Positions 15,895-22,301 of a stretch of 22,301 nt of DNA are shown here, piece after piece (positions within the stretch are counted from its first letter, which is position 1; every line of letters begins with the position of its first letter). The notes under the pieces are model-generated. The model did not search any database and had not been told where the DNA came from. It saw nothing but the letters and a program-made list of their open reading frames with translations. The translations under genes and the position numbers were made by a program. The DNA comes from a virus: the IMG/VR virus record IMGVR_UViG_3300009183_004431, positions 1 to 22,301 of that record, one strand, 5' to 3'.

Positions 15895-16902
15895 ATGCGT
15901 GTTTGCGATTGGATTGCTGAATATTTGTATAGTATAGGTGTATTGCGGGTGCACGGTCTTATGGGCGGTGGTGCAAGTGGACTTAATGATGGGTTTATTA
16001 AACAAGGTAAGATTCAATACATCTGCTATCATAATGAACAAGGCGCAGGTCATTCTGCAATAGGGGAAGCTAAATTTTCCGGAAACATTGCAGTTGTCAA
16101 TCCCACAACTGGATGTGCAGGAACAAATTGCGCTACATCTGTTTTAAATGCTTGGCAAGATTCCACGCCAGTATTATTCATTTCCGGCAATGTTAAAACT
16201 TCTACTTGTTCTAGTTTTATAAATGAAACCAAGAATTTAAACATTCGAAAATATGGCGTACAGGAACACAATGTTGTTGAAACTTATAAGTCAATGACAA
16301 AGTTTAGTAAGTTTATTACTAGAGCGGAAGATGTTCCTTTTATGTTACAATTAGCTATCCACATTGCTAAGAGCGATAGACCAGGCCCTGTTTGGTTGGA
16401 CATTCCTAGCGATGTTCAAACAGCACAAATGCCAAAAGAGTATTTAGAGTTTGAAATTGATAAACGAAAACGTCCTATTGATGTTGCACCTATTAAACGA
16501 GCTCTTGAAAAGTCTCAACGACCTATTGTAGTTGCAGGGTATGGTATCCGACAATCTAATTCAGTTCAGAAATTCAATCAGTTTCTTGAGAAATATAAAA
16601 TCCCATACGTTAGTACATATGGCGCAAGAGATTATAATGATTTCTACCATCCATTGAACGTAGGCGCAGTTGGAATTAAAGGTAGTCGTGCAGGTAACTT
16701 TGCCATGCAGAATGCCGATCTATTATTGATTTTAGGTAGCAGCCTGGGAAGTAGTGTTATTGGTTATGACCCTAAACAGTTTAGTCCTGAGAGTTATAAA
16801 ATCATGATTGACATTGATGCAGACGAATATAACAAAAATATTATTCATATAGACGAAGCATACAATACTACATTGACTGAGTTTTTTGGAGCAATGCTAT
16901 GA
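15895..16902 (+). CDS. Thiamine-diphosphate enzyme, PYR and middle domains (first half of split enzyme)
   Basis: 335 residues from ATG 15895; GGAGG (15885-15889) lies inside the end of the E1 gene, and TTG 15883 would be an unneeded extension. The N-terminal half is the pyrimidine-binding domain of acetolactate synthase-like enzymes: HNEQGAGHSAIGEA with catalytic Glu E48, then NPTTGCAGTNCATSVLNAW and TPVLFISG. The second half is the middle domain (RPGPVWLDIPSDVQ, RPIVVAGYG, DLLLILGSSLGSS, IDIDADE). It ends where a full-length enzyme would run on into its diphosphate-binding domain, which is the next gene. Such enzymes transfer two-carbon units from pyruvate; YerE does so onto the product of E1 to make yersiniose. 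That role is likely but inferred. Confidence 0.88.
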   Translation: MRVCDWIAEYLYSIGVLRVHGLMGGGASGLNDGFIKQGKIQYICYHNEQGAGHSAIGEAKFSGNIAVVNPTTGCAGTNCATSVLNAWQDSTPVLFISGNVKTSTCSSFINETKNLNIRKYGVQEHNVVETYKSMTKFSKFITRAEDVPFMLQLAIHIAKSDRPGPVWLDIPSDVQTAQMPKEYLEFEIDKRKRPIDVAPIKRALEKSQRPIVVAGYGIRQSNSVQKFNQFLEKYKIPYVSTYGARDYNDFYHPLNVGAVGIKGSRAGNFAMQNADLLLILGSSLGSSVIGYDPKQFSPESYKIMIDIDADEYNKNIIHIDEAYNTTLTEFFGAML

Positions 16903-17642
16903 CAAGAGACGAATGGATTGAAAAATGCAACCACTGGAAAGCCAAATGGCCGGTAATGCAGGAAGAATATCGTCCAACTGAAAATGATTTTCAGTTAAAC
17001 ATCTATGCCATACTTGATGCAGTTAATCAACATAGTTCAGCCGATGACATTTTAATGGGCGATGCCGGCAGCATTAGCTATGCAGGTCCTGTTGCATTAA
17101 ATGCTAAACACGGACAAAGATTTATTTTTAGTCCAGCTCAAGCTGACATGGGCTGGGCCTTGCCTGGAGCAATTGGAGTTAGTTTGGCAAGCAAACAGCC
17201 TGTTATTGCTATCATTGGCGATGGTAGTTTTATGAGTAACATTCAAGAATTAGCAACAGTCAAACAACACGAGTTGGATATCAAGTTTGTTATTCTCAAT
17301 AACAACGGTTACCTAAGTATTAAAAATACACAGACAAAATACTTTGAAGGAAGGGTGCATGGGACCAGTTCCGAAAGTGGACTATGGTTTCCCAGCTTTA
17401 AAAGTATTGCAGTAGCATTTGGCATGCCTTGTGTGGATATTAGAACAAAAGAAGATCTGCGTCTTCATTTTCCCAATGCCCTTAAGAAAAAAGGTCCAGT
17501 CATTATAGACTGCCAATGTCTTAACGAGCAAGAAATACTTCCTGCACAAGCATTAAAAAATGGAAAACAAGCAGGACTACATGATCTAACGCCATTCTTG
17601 TCAGATGAAGAGTTAGCACAGGAAATGATTGTTAAAATTTAA
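16899..17642 (+). CDS. Thiamine-diphosphate enzyme, PP domain (second half of split enzyme)
   Basis: 247 residues. The start ATG overlaps the preceding stop (ATGA) and has its own GGAG eight bases upstream, so it is probably translated independently. It contains the diphosphate/Mg-binding motif GDGSFMSNIQELATVKQHEL (107-126) closed by LNNNGY (N134-N136), preceded by MGWALPGAIGVSLA, all typical of acetolactate synthase-like C-terminal domains. With the previous gene it adds up to about 582 residues, the normal length of a single-chain enzyme. The active site forms between PYR and PP domains, so the two products must assemble. The first 35 residues correspond to the usual interdomain linker (EWIEKCNHWKAKWP). 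Confidence 0.9.
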   Translation: MTRDEWIEKCNHWKAKWPVMQEEYRPTENDFQLNIYAILDAVNQHSSADDILMGDAGSISYAGPVALNAKHGQRFIFSPAQADMGWALPGAIGVSLASKQPVIAIIGDGSFMSNIQELATVKQHELDIKFVILNNNGYLSIKNTQTKYFEGRVHGTSSESGLWFPSFKSIAVAFGMPCVDIRTKEDLRLHFPNALKKKGPVIIDCQCLNEQEILPAQALKNGKQAGLHDLTPFLSDEELAQEMIVKI

Positions 17643-17648
17643 ATCACC

Positions 17649-18332
17649 ATGACAAATTCCTCATACCAAAAGATTCCTGGACTAGAAAACCTAATTGAAT
17701 TAAGAGACAGTTCGCCTTACCCGGAATTAAAAAATCTGTGGTGGCCTCAGTACGATTGGAGCATGTGGGATTACATGCACAAGCACCGCATAACCCCAGA
17801 GTTTTTTGATGAGTTGATGACACATGTCACTGGCAGTGGTGTTGTGATACAAGCCGGCGGCAACTGTGGACAGTATGTAAGGCAGTTTAGTCAAAGATTT
17901 GGTACAGTGTATACATTTGAACCAGATCCAATAAATTTTTTGTGTTTGACTTTGAACTGCGGTAATAACGTAATAAAAACACAGGCCTGTGTGGGCAATG
18001 AAAGAAAATTTGTAAACATTCACAGAGGCCATGATTCGGGCGCTATTCACGTAAGCGGCTCAGGTAATGTACCCACAGTAATCATTGATGATATGAATTT
18101 ACCGGCCTGTGATCTCATACAGTTAGATATTGAAGGCTATGAACTTTTTGCGTTGCAAGGCGCACAACGTACTATTGAAAAATATCATCCCTTACTTATG
18201 ATAGAATGGTACGAGCCGTGGGCCGTAAGATACAACACAAATAAAAAAATGCTTGACAAGTTCTTAAATGATCTAGGATATAGTCAAGTGTTAAGCCACA
18301 CATCTGATCTTATTTACAAATACAAATCATGA
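17649..18332 (+). CDS. FkbM-family methyltransferase
   Basis: 227 residues. No clear ribosome binding site precedes ATG 17649, so it may depend on coupling to the gene six bases upstream. The fold motifs are clear: GVVIQAGGNCGQYVRQF (64-80, SAM loop), VYTFEPDP (87-94, acidic end of strand 2), TVIIDDMNLPACDLIQLDIEGYE (143-165, with the family-typical QLDIEG-E stretch), then ALQGA and PLLMIEW. FkbM enzymes are O-methyltransferases, often acting on sugars in polysaccharide or antibiotic clusters; here it could methylate the sugar or glycan made by this island. The N-terminal 50 residues are aromatic-rich (WWPQYDWSMWDYM). Confidence 0.9.
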   Translation: MTNSSYQKIPGLENLIELRDSSPYPELKNLWWPQYDWSMWDYMHKHRITPEFFDELMTHVTGSGVVIQAGGNCGQYVRQFSQRFGTVYTFEPDPINFLCLTLNCGNNVIKTQACVGNERKFVNIHRGHDSGAIHVSGSGNVPTVIIDDMNLPACDLIQLDIEGYELFALQGAQRTIEKYHPLLMIEWYEPWAVRYNTNKKMLDKFLNDLGYSQVLSHTSDLIYKYKS

Positions 18333-19258
18333 AAACAGTATTGATTACTGGAGCCAATGGATTCATTGGACACTACTTAGTAGAGGAATTTCTTAAAGAC
18401 CATCGTGTGATCTGCGTGGTACGACCTGGTTCAATTAATATGGAACGGATCAACCACATGCTTGATCGTGTCACTGTTCTTGAGCACGACATTAAAAATT
18501 CTTGTAGGCACTTGCCACCGGCAGATATTATATTACACGCTGGCGCTAATCCCAGTTCAGCCGACAGCTTGAGTGACCCCACAGCGTCTGTCATGGACAA
18601 TGTGCTGGGTACATTGAACTTGTTGGAACATGCCCGTCATACTGGAGTTGAAAGATTTGTATATTATAGCAGTGCCGAAGTGTTTGGCCCTATATCCATT
18701 GGACAGGATAGTCAACCCAACGATGCCTACAACAGCAATAGTCCTTATGCGGCTGGAAAAGCAGCCGGTGAAGAATTATGCCTGGCCTATGCCAACTCGT
18801 TCAATGTCCCTGCCAGCATCATACACATCAACAATACCTTTGGGCCACGTTGCCAAAGCAATCGCTTGCCGGTGATTATCATACGCAAATTACTCAACAA
18901 CGAAACTGTAGATATACACGTGGGCGCCAGCGAGATAATCGGCGGACGTCGTTGGTTCTATGCCGGCGATGTGGCCAGCCATACTCGATTTATATTAGAA
19001 ACACAATCCGTCCGTTGTGAAAAATGGAACAGTGCTGGACCAAAATTTATTGACAATCTAGAGTTTGCAAAGTTGATTGCACAGTTGATGGGCAAAGAGT
19101 TAAAGTATCGATTGGTGCCAATTGACCGGCCTGGCCATGATTTATGTTTCTCTGTGGATCCCAGTAAACTGTATGATCTAGGTTGGAGAGAGCCAGTATC
19201 ATTTGAACAACGATTGTTGCAAACAGTCAACTGGTATTTGGAAAATCCCAATTGTTAA
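18329..19258 (+). CDS. NAD-dependent epimerase/dehydratase (extended SDR)
   Basis: 309 residues, beginning in an ATGA overlap with the methyltransferase. TGANGFIG (7-14) binds NAD(P); the catalytic set is S114/S115 in YYSSAEVFG with Y140 and K144 in PYAAGKAAGE. The position that is Asp in 4,6-dehydratases (STDE) is Ala here (SSAE), so a plain 4,6-dehydratase is less likely than a decarboxylase, epimerase or reductase. HINNTFGPR and the C-terminal RPGHDLCFSVDPSKLYDLGW are typical of nucleotide-sugar SDRs. It could process a keto sugar later in the same pathway. Exact substrate unknown. Confidence 0.87.
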   Translation: MKTVLITGANGFIGHYLVEEFLKDHRVICVVRPGSINMERINHMLDRVTVLEHDIKNSCRHLPPADIILHAGANPSSADSLSDPTASVMDNVLGTLNLLEHARHTGVERFVYYSSAEVFGPISIGQDSQPNDAYNSNSPYAAGKAAGEELCLAYANSFNVPASIIHINNTFGPRCQSNRLPVIIIRKLLNNETVDIHVGASEIIGGRRWFYAGDVASHTRFILETQSVRCEKWNSAGPKFIDNLEFAKLIAQLMGKELKYRLVPIDRPGHDLCFSVDPSKLYDLGWREPVSFEQRLLQTVNWYLENPNC

Positions 19259-19277
19259 TTAACATTATATAAATTTT

Positions 19278-20090
19278 ATGAAAATACTAATCACAGGCGC
19301 CGGGGGCTTTGTTGGATCTTACCTAACAAACAATCTACCTGGGTACGATGTCACTGCCATCAATCATCAAGACTTGGATTTGTTAGATCGAGAGATGGTA
19401 CAGGCCTTTTTTGCTGGCAAAAACTTTCATACCATAATACATTGTGCCGCTTATGGACGCAGGGCTGTTCGTACATTAAATCCAACAATATTTCACAATA
19501 ATCTTTTTATGTTTAACAACCTGGCCAGTTGTAAACAGCATTACCAACAGTTTATAAATCTGGCATCAGGCGCTGAGTTTGATGTTGATGCAGTCAATGA
19601 TCAAACCACTGAGGAACAATTGTTTCAACGGTATCCGGCCCAATCTCATGGTTGTAGTAAAAATATTATTGCTAGACTAGTGACACAAATACCAAACTTT
19701 TATAACTTGCGAATGTTTGGTAGTTTTGGTCAACCTGATACAGCATATATTAGCCCGTTACAAGATGTGGTAAAAAATATATCCACCAATCGCCGCTTTC
19801 GATTTGAGAATGACAGATTTCTTGACTTGTTTAGTTTGCATGATCTTGCAGTGGTAATTGATCAAACCATACAAGGTAATTTAAAATGCAATGATGTAAA
19901 TCTTGTCTATGATCAGAAACATAGACTAAGTGATGTATTGCGTGTATACTACGAGCAACACGGAGTTGATCCCAGCCTTGTAAAATTTTTATCCACCAGT
20001 GATCATTGTTTCACTGGCAACGGTGCTAGATTAGCATCACATAATTTTCCCCTATGGGGCCTTGAGCGATCTTTGAAAGAATATATATGA
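19278..20090 (+). CDS. Extended SDR lacking the catalytic tyrosine
   Basis: 270 residues. TGAGGFVGSYL (7-17) gives the nucleotide-binding loop, and IIHCAAYG, FINLASGAEFD and LRMFGSFG follow the order seen in RmlD/GDP-fucose-synthase-like reductases. The expected Tyr-x3-Lys is HGCSK: H124 stands where the Tyr should be (codon CAT, one base from TAT), while K128 is kept. So the enzyme may be impaired, use His in its place, or be a non-catalytic partner; a sequencing error would also explain it. No ribosome binding site is visible before ATG 19278, 19 bases after the previous gene. The stop overlaps the next ATG (ATGA). Confidence 0.82.
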   Translation: MKILITGAGGFVGSYLTNNLPGYDVTAINHQDLDLLDREMVQAFFAGKNFHTIIHCAAYGRRAVRTLNPTIFHNNLFMFNNLASCKQHYQQFINLASGAEFDVDAVNDQTTEEQLFQRYPAQSHGCSKNIIARLVTQIPNFYNLRMFGSFGQPDTAYISPLQDVVKNISTNRRFRFENDRFLDLFSLHDLAVVIDQTIQGNLKCNDVNLVYDQKHRLSDVLRVYYEQHGVDPSLVKFLSTSDHCFTGNGARLASHNFPLWGLERSLKEYI

Positions 20091-21046
20091 CAAAAACTGT
20101 AGTTGTTACCGGAAGCTCGGGCTACATTGGAGGGCAAACTGCACTTCAATTAAACGATTTAGGTTACCGAGTAATTGGTGTTGACATTCGTCCATGTACT
20201 ACAAATGTACAAACGGCATTGTCTCACGTATACCAAGGAGATTTTGCCAGCCAAGGTGCCATTGACTTTATGTTTCAGCATCAGCCATCGGCAATTATTC
20301 ATTGTGCCGGAACAAGTTTAGTTGGTCCTAGTGTCAGTGATCCGGAACTGTACTATCAAAACAACTTTGTACGTACAAAAAAGATGATAGATGCTGTTGT
20401 TTCGGCCAAGTTGCAATCTAGCATTCGAATCATTTTCAGCAGTTCGGCATCGGTCTACGGCGAACCCATCATGGGTGCGTGTCAGGAAGAAGATCCAGCA
20501 CTGCCATTAAGTCCCTACGGCGAAAGCAAACTCATGACTGAGATGATGTTGCAAAGTTATTTCCGTGCATATGGATTGCAACCAGTGATTTTCCGATACT
20601 TCAATGCTTGCGGTGCAGATATTCAAGCACGACATGGTCAAGAACCTGGTGCCACACACATCATTGCTAGAGTGTTAGAAAGCCTGCGTGACGACAAAGA
20701 GTTTGTGTTAAACGGGAATCAATTTAACACCTTTGACGGAACCTGTGTTCGAGATTACGTGCACGTTGAGGACATTGCAAGAGCACATATTCGTGCGCTG
20801 GATGATGATATTCCAACCGGTGTCTACAATCTTGGCAGCAACAAAGGTACCAGCAATCAGGAAATTATTTCTGTAGCCGAATCAATTACTGGACGCAAAC
20901 TCAAAGTTACCATAGGTGATCCTAGACCCGGAGATCCAAGCGAGCTCACAGCCAATGCTGGCAGATTTGAAAAAGTCGCTGGCAAGTGGCAATATAATAC
21001 ACTTCACTACATTGTGCAACATGCCTGGAATTGGTATGTTCGATAA
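20087..21046 (+). CDS. galE: UDP-glucose 4-epimerase-like (GalE family)
   Basis: 319 residues. TGSSGYIGG (8-16), SSSASVYGE (118-126), YGESK (Y144, K148), FRYFNACGAD (GalE signature), GATHIIARVL, then GTCVRDYVHVEDIARAH, all in the GalE order. The catalytic Ser/Tyr/Lys set is intact. GalE interconverts UDP-glucose and UDP-galactose (or the GlcNAc/GalNAc pair, or a uronic acid) by oxidation and reduction at C4. It is a little shorter than E. coli GalE (338). It would adjust the stereochemistry of a sugar in this island. Whether the nucleotide is UDP here is assumed from the family. Confidence 0.92.
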   Translation: MTKTVVVTGSSGYIGGQTALQLNDLGYRVIGVDIRPCTTNVQTALSHVYQGDFASQGAIDFMFQHQPSAIIHCAGTSLVGPSVSDPELYYQNNFVRTKKMIDAVVSAKLQSSIRIIFSSSASVYGEPIMGACQEEDPALPLSPYGESKLMTEMMLQSYFRAYGLQPVIFRYFNACGADIQARHGQEPGATHIIARVLESLRDDKEFVLNGNQFNTFDGTCVRDYVHVEDIARAHIRALDDDIPTGVYNLGSNKGTSNQEIISVAESITGRKLKVTIGDPRPGDPSELTANAGRFEKVAGKWQYNTLHYIVQHAWNWYVR

Positions 21047-21632
21047 AATACTACAGTTTGAACGAGCACTAGCAGAGTTTACAGGTGCTCCGTATGCAAT
21101 CATGACCGATTGCTGTACACACGCTATTGAAATGTGTTTACGATATGATCAAGTCAAGGAATGCAAGTTTACTCCTTATACCTACTTGAGTATTCCAATG
21201 ACCATGCACAAGCTAGGTATCAAATACGAGTACCTTGATCATGCCTGGCAACGTTGGATTGGTGAATATCCCATACTTGAAACACGCATTTGGGACAGTG
21301 CTCGCAGACTTGAACAGGACATGTATCGCCCAGATACACTAACCTGTTTGAGCTTTGGACATGGCAAGCCACTCCACATCGGCCGTGGTGGAGCTATCTT
21401 GTTAGATGATGTAAAAGCGTACGATACTATGCTAGCACAACGTTACGATGGCAGAGATTTGACCATCACGCCGTGGGAATCACAACAGGTGTTTCGAGTT
21501 GGCTATCACTACAAACCCACCATCGAAGAAGCCATTCAAGGCCTTGCATTGTTAGAAGGTGTCAAGGCAAATCGGCCAACTCCCGTCCCAGTAGATTATC
21601 CAGATTGTAGAAAAATAACTATTGTGCCTTGA
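21036..21632 (+). CDS. Miniature DegT/DnrJ/EryC1-like PLP protein
   Basis: About 198 residues from ATG 21036 (overlapping GalE by 11 bases); ATG 21021 and a start further up at 20916 are possible but overlap more. It has the main marks of sugar aminotransferases in compressed form: GAPYAIMTDCCTHAIEMCLR (18-36, phosphate-binding turn), D87 in WDSARRLE (PLP pyridine Asp), and LSFGHGKPLHIGRGG with the likely PLP lysine K111, then VGYHYKPTIEEAIQGLALLE. The family is normally 370-440 residues; the central strands and the whole C-terminal small domain are missing. The open frame has no internal stop. It may be a genuine mini-enzyme, a PLP-binding regulator, or a decaying gene. Confidence 0.75.
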   Translation: MFDKILQFERALAEFTGAPYAIMTDCCTHAIEMCLRYDQVKECKFTPYTYLSIPMTMHKLGIKYEYLDHAWQRWIGEYPILETRIWDSARRLEQDMYRPDTLTCLSFGHGKPLHIGRGGAILLDDVKAYDTMLAQRYDGRDLTITPWESQQVFRVGYHYKPTIEEAIQGLALLEGVKANRPTPVPVDYPDCRKITIVP

Positions 21633-21657
21633 CAACGACCTAAATATATTATATAAT
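21629..21657 (+). promoter_or_regulatory. Perfect consensus sigma-70 promoter for folE
   Basis: TTGACA (21629-21634), exactly 17 bases, then TATAAT (21652-21657). The -35 overlaps the end of the preceding gene's stop codon. Within the spacer is CTAAATA (21640-21646), which resembles late-promoter elements described in marine T4-like phages, so late use is also possible. The expected start, near 21664, gives a leader of about 35 bases before the folE start. Confidence 0.85.
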
Positions 21658-21663
21658 AACACA

Positions 21664-21702
21664 ATGGCAATCCACTGCCTTAACATCGGAGATTATGATT
21701 GA
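21664..21702 (+). CDS. Possible leaderless 12-codon leader ORF ahead of folE
   Basis: The ATG at 21664 lies where transcription from the promoter at 21629-21657 should begin, so the message would start with or very near this codon. It encodes 12 residues (MAIHCLNIGDYD) and its TGA stop overlaps the TTG start of folE by four bases (TTGA), the overlap form used for translational coupling. It may raise or regulate folE translation. It could equally be chance in a 35-base leader. Confidence 0.3.
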   Translation: MAIHCLNIGDYD

Positions 21703-22301
21703 AAAAAGAGTTTGCACCACATCCAGTGTTTCACTCGGATACCAAAAAGAAATTTATACCAGACCGCCACGGCGATACAGTCACAGACACATTAGCAATT
21801 ACAACAGCAACTGAAATTATGTCAGACAAAGATTACAAAGAAGGTTACCTAGGCGATGCTATTCGCTTTAAAATGAAACGTGACAACAAACGTTTTTGGG
21901 CCGGCGACAACGTCAGTGACTATCTGCACGATGGTGATGTAGAACGACTGATTGACGAAGCCGCAGAAGCATTTGAAACTGTGTTAGATCGATTGCTTAT
22001 TGATCGTGAAACAGATCCCAACTCTCAAGGCACGGCTCGACGTCTTGCTAAAATGTACTTTAACGAAATAATGGCAGGAAGATATGAACCGGCACCCGAC
22101 GCAACAGCATTTCCCAATGACTCAACGGACCGCTACGAAGGAATGCTTGTGGTACGTAGTGAGCTTCGCAGTATGTGTAGTCATCACCACCAACCTGTCA
22201 GTGGCGTTGCTTATATCGGGATTATTGCCGCTCAAAAGCTCATTGGCCTTAGCAAGTACACTCGTATTGCTCAGTGGTGTGCTCGTCGTGGCACACTACA
22301 A
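21699..22301 (+). CDS. folE: GTP cyclohydrolase I (FolE), 3'-truncated by the window
   Basis: The first 201 residues are present; the gene runs off the right edge. TTG 21699 is chosen because GGAG (21688-21691) is seven bases away; ATG 21695 leads to another frame that stops early, and the next in-frame ATG (residue 41) has no binding site. LIDEAAEAFETVLDRLLIDR (84-103) and TARRLAKMYFNEIMAGRY (112-129) match the FolE helices. VRSELRSMCSHHHQPVSG carries the zinc ligands C160 and H163, then IGLSKYTRIAQWCARR is the signature after them. The usual Cys-Glu-His-His is Cys-Ser-His-His-His. About 50 extra N-terminal residues precede the core compared with E. coli. Converts GTP to dihydroneopterin triphosphate, the first step to folate and 7-deazaguanines. 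Confidence 0.93.
   Translation, partial: MKKEFAPHPVFHSDTKKKFIPDRHGDTVTDTLAITTATEIMSDKDYKEGYLGDAIRFKMKRDNKRFWAGDNVSDYLHDGDVERLIDEAAEAFETVLDRLLIDRETDPNSQGTARRLAKMYFNEIMAGRYEPAPDATAFPNDSTDRYEGMLVVRSELRSMCSHHHQPVSGVAYIGIIAAQKLIGLSKYTRIAQWCARRGTLQ

Noticed and set aside
16880-16902. Programmed -1 frameshift at the T-run before the split ThDP junction.
   Set aside because: The codons GAG TTT TTT GGA do not form a standard slippery heptamer, and the second half has its own GGAG and ATG.
19268-19275. TATAAATT resembling a T4 late promoter ahead of the SDR at 19278.
   Set aside because: It ends two bases before the ATG, so transcripts would start inside the gene; more likely chance in an A/T-rich gap.

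Overview
The window reads as part of the genome of a large tailed phage of the T4-like (myovirus) type, most plausibly an uncultured aquatic one. It carries a complete family B DNA polymerase of T4 gp43 type and a T4 gp45-like sliding clamp. Nearly every gene is on the + strand with 1-14 base overlaps (many of the ATGA type), there are many small genes of unknown function, and no bacterial housekeeping genes are present. There is no gap above 300 bases; the largest is about 90 bases (998-1086). I see no tRNA, rRNA, CRISPR array, insertion sequence or clear terminator. The host cannot be read from the sequence.

Layout. (1) 3-997: the C-terminal part of a protein carrying repeated VAE motifs that resemble prohead-protease sites, then a small unknown protein. 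(2) 1087-2160: a radical SAM enzyme with a cysteine-rich segment in front of its core. (3) 2168-6906: replication block. An extended -10 promoter drives a small DsbA-like protein, DNA polymerase and a methyltransferase-like protein; a second strong promoter drives the clamp. (4) 6915-8049: a cupin and two small unknown proteins, one with a fibre/head-decoration-like motif. (5) 8036-11704: a DNA-modification-like block holding a DpdA-type transglycosylase (TGT paralogue), a conserved partner of unknown function, an SGNH hydrolase, two small unknown proteins and a protein whose spacing of His/Glu residues recalls QueD. (6) 11711-21632: a 10 kb sugar island with a GT-B glycosyltransferase, an RmlB-like 4,6-dehydratase, a GT-A-like protein, an RfbH/E1-type iron-sulfur 3-dehydratase, a thiamine-diphosphate enzyme split over two genes, an FkbM methyltransferase, two further extended SDRs, a GalE-like epimerase and a miniature DegT-like protein. 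(7) 21629-22301: a consensus sigma-70 promoter and the 5' part of a FolE gene (GTP cyclohydrolase I).

How the genes may work together. FolE makes the pterin precursor of 7-deazaguanines, a QueD-like step may follow, and DpdA would exchange guanine in phage DNA for the deazaguanine. This is the known phage strategy for escaping restriction; QueE and QueC are not in the window. Separately, a 4,6-dehydratase, an E1-type C3 deoxygenase and an acetolactate-synthase-like ThDP enzyme in a row match the logic of branched-chain 3,6-dideoxysugar (yersiniose-type) biosynthesis. That is unexpected in a phage. Whether the sugar goes onto phage protein, host surface glycan or DNA cannot be told from sequence.
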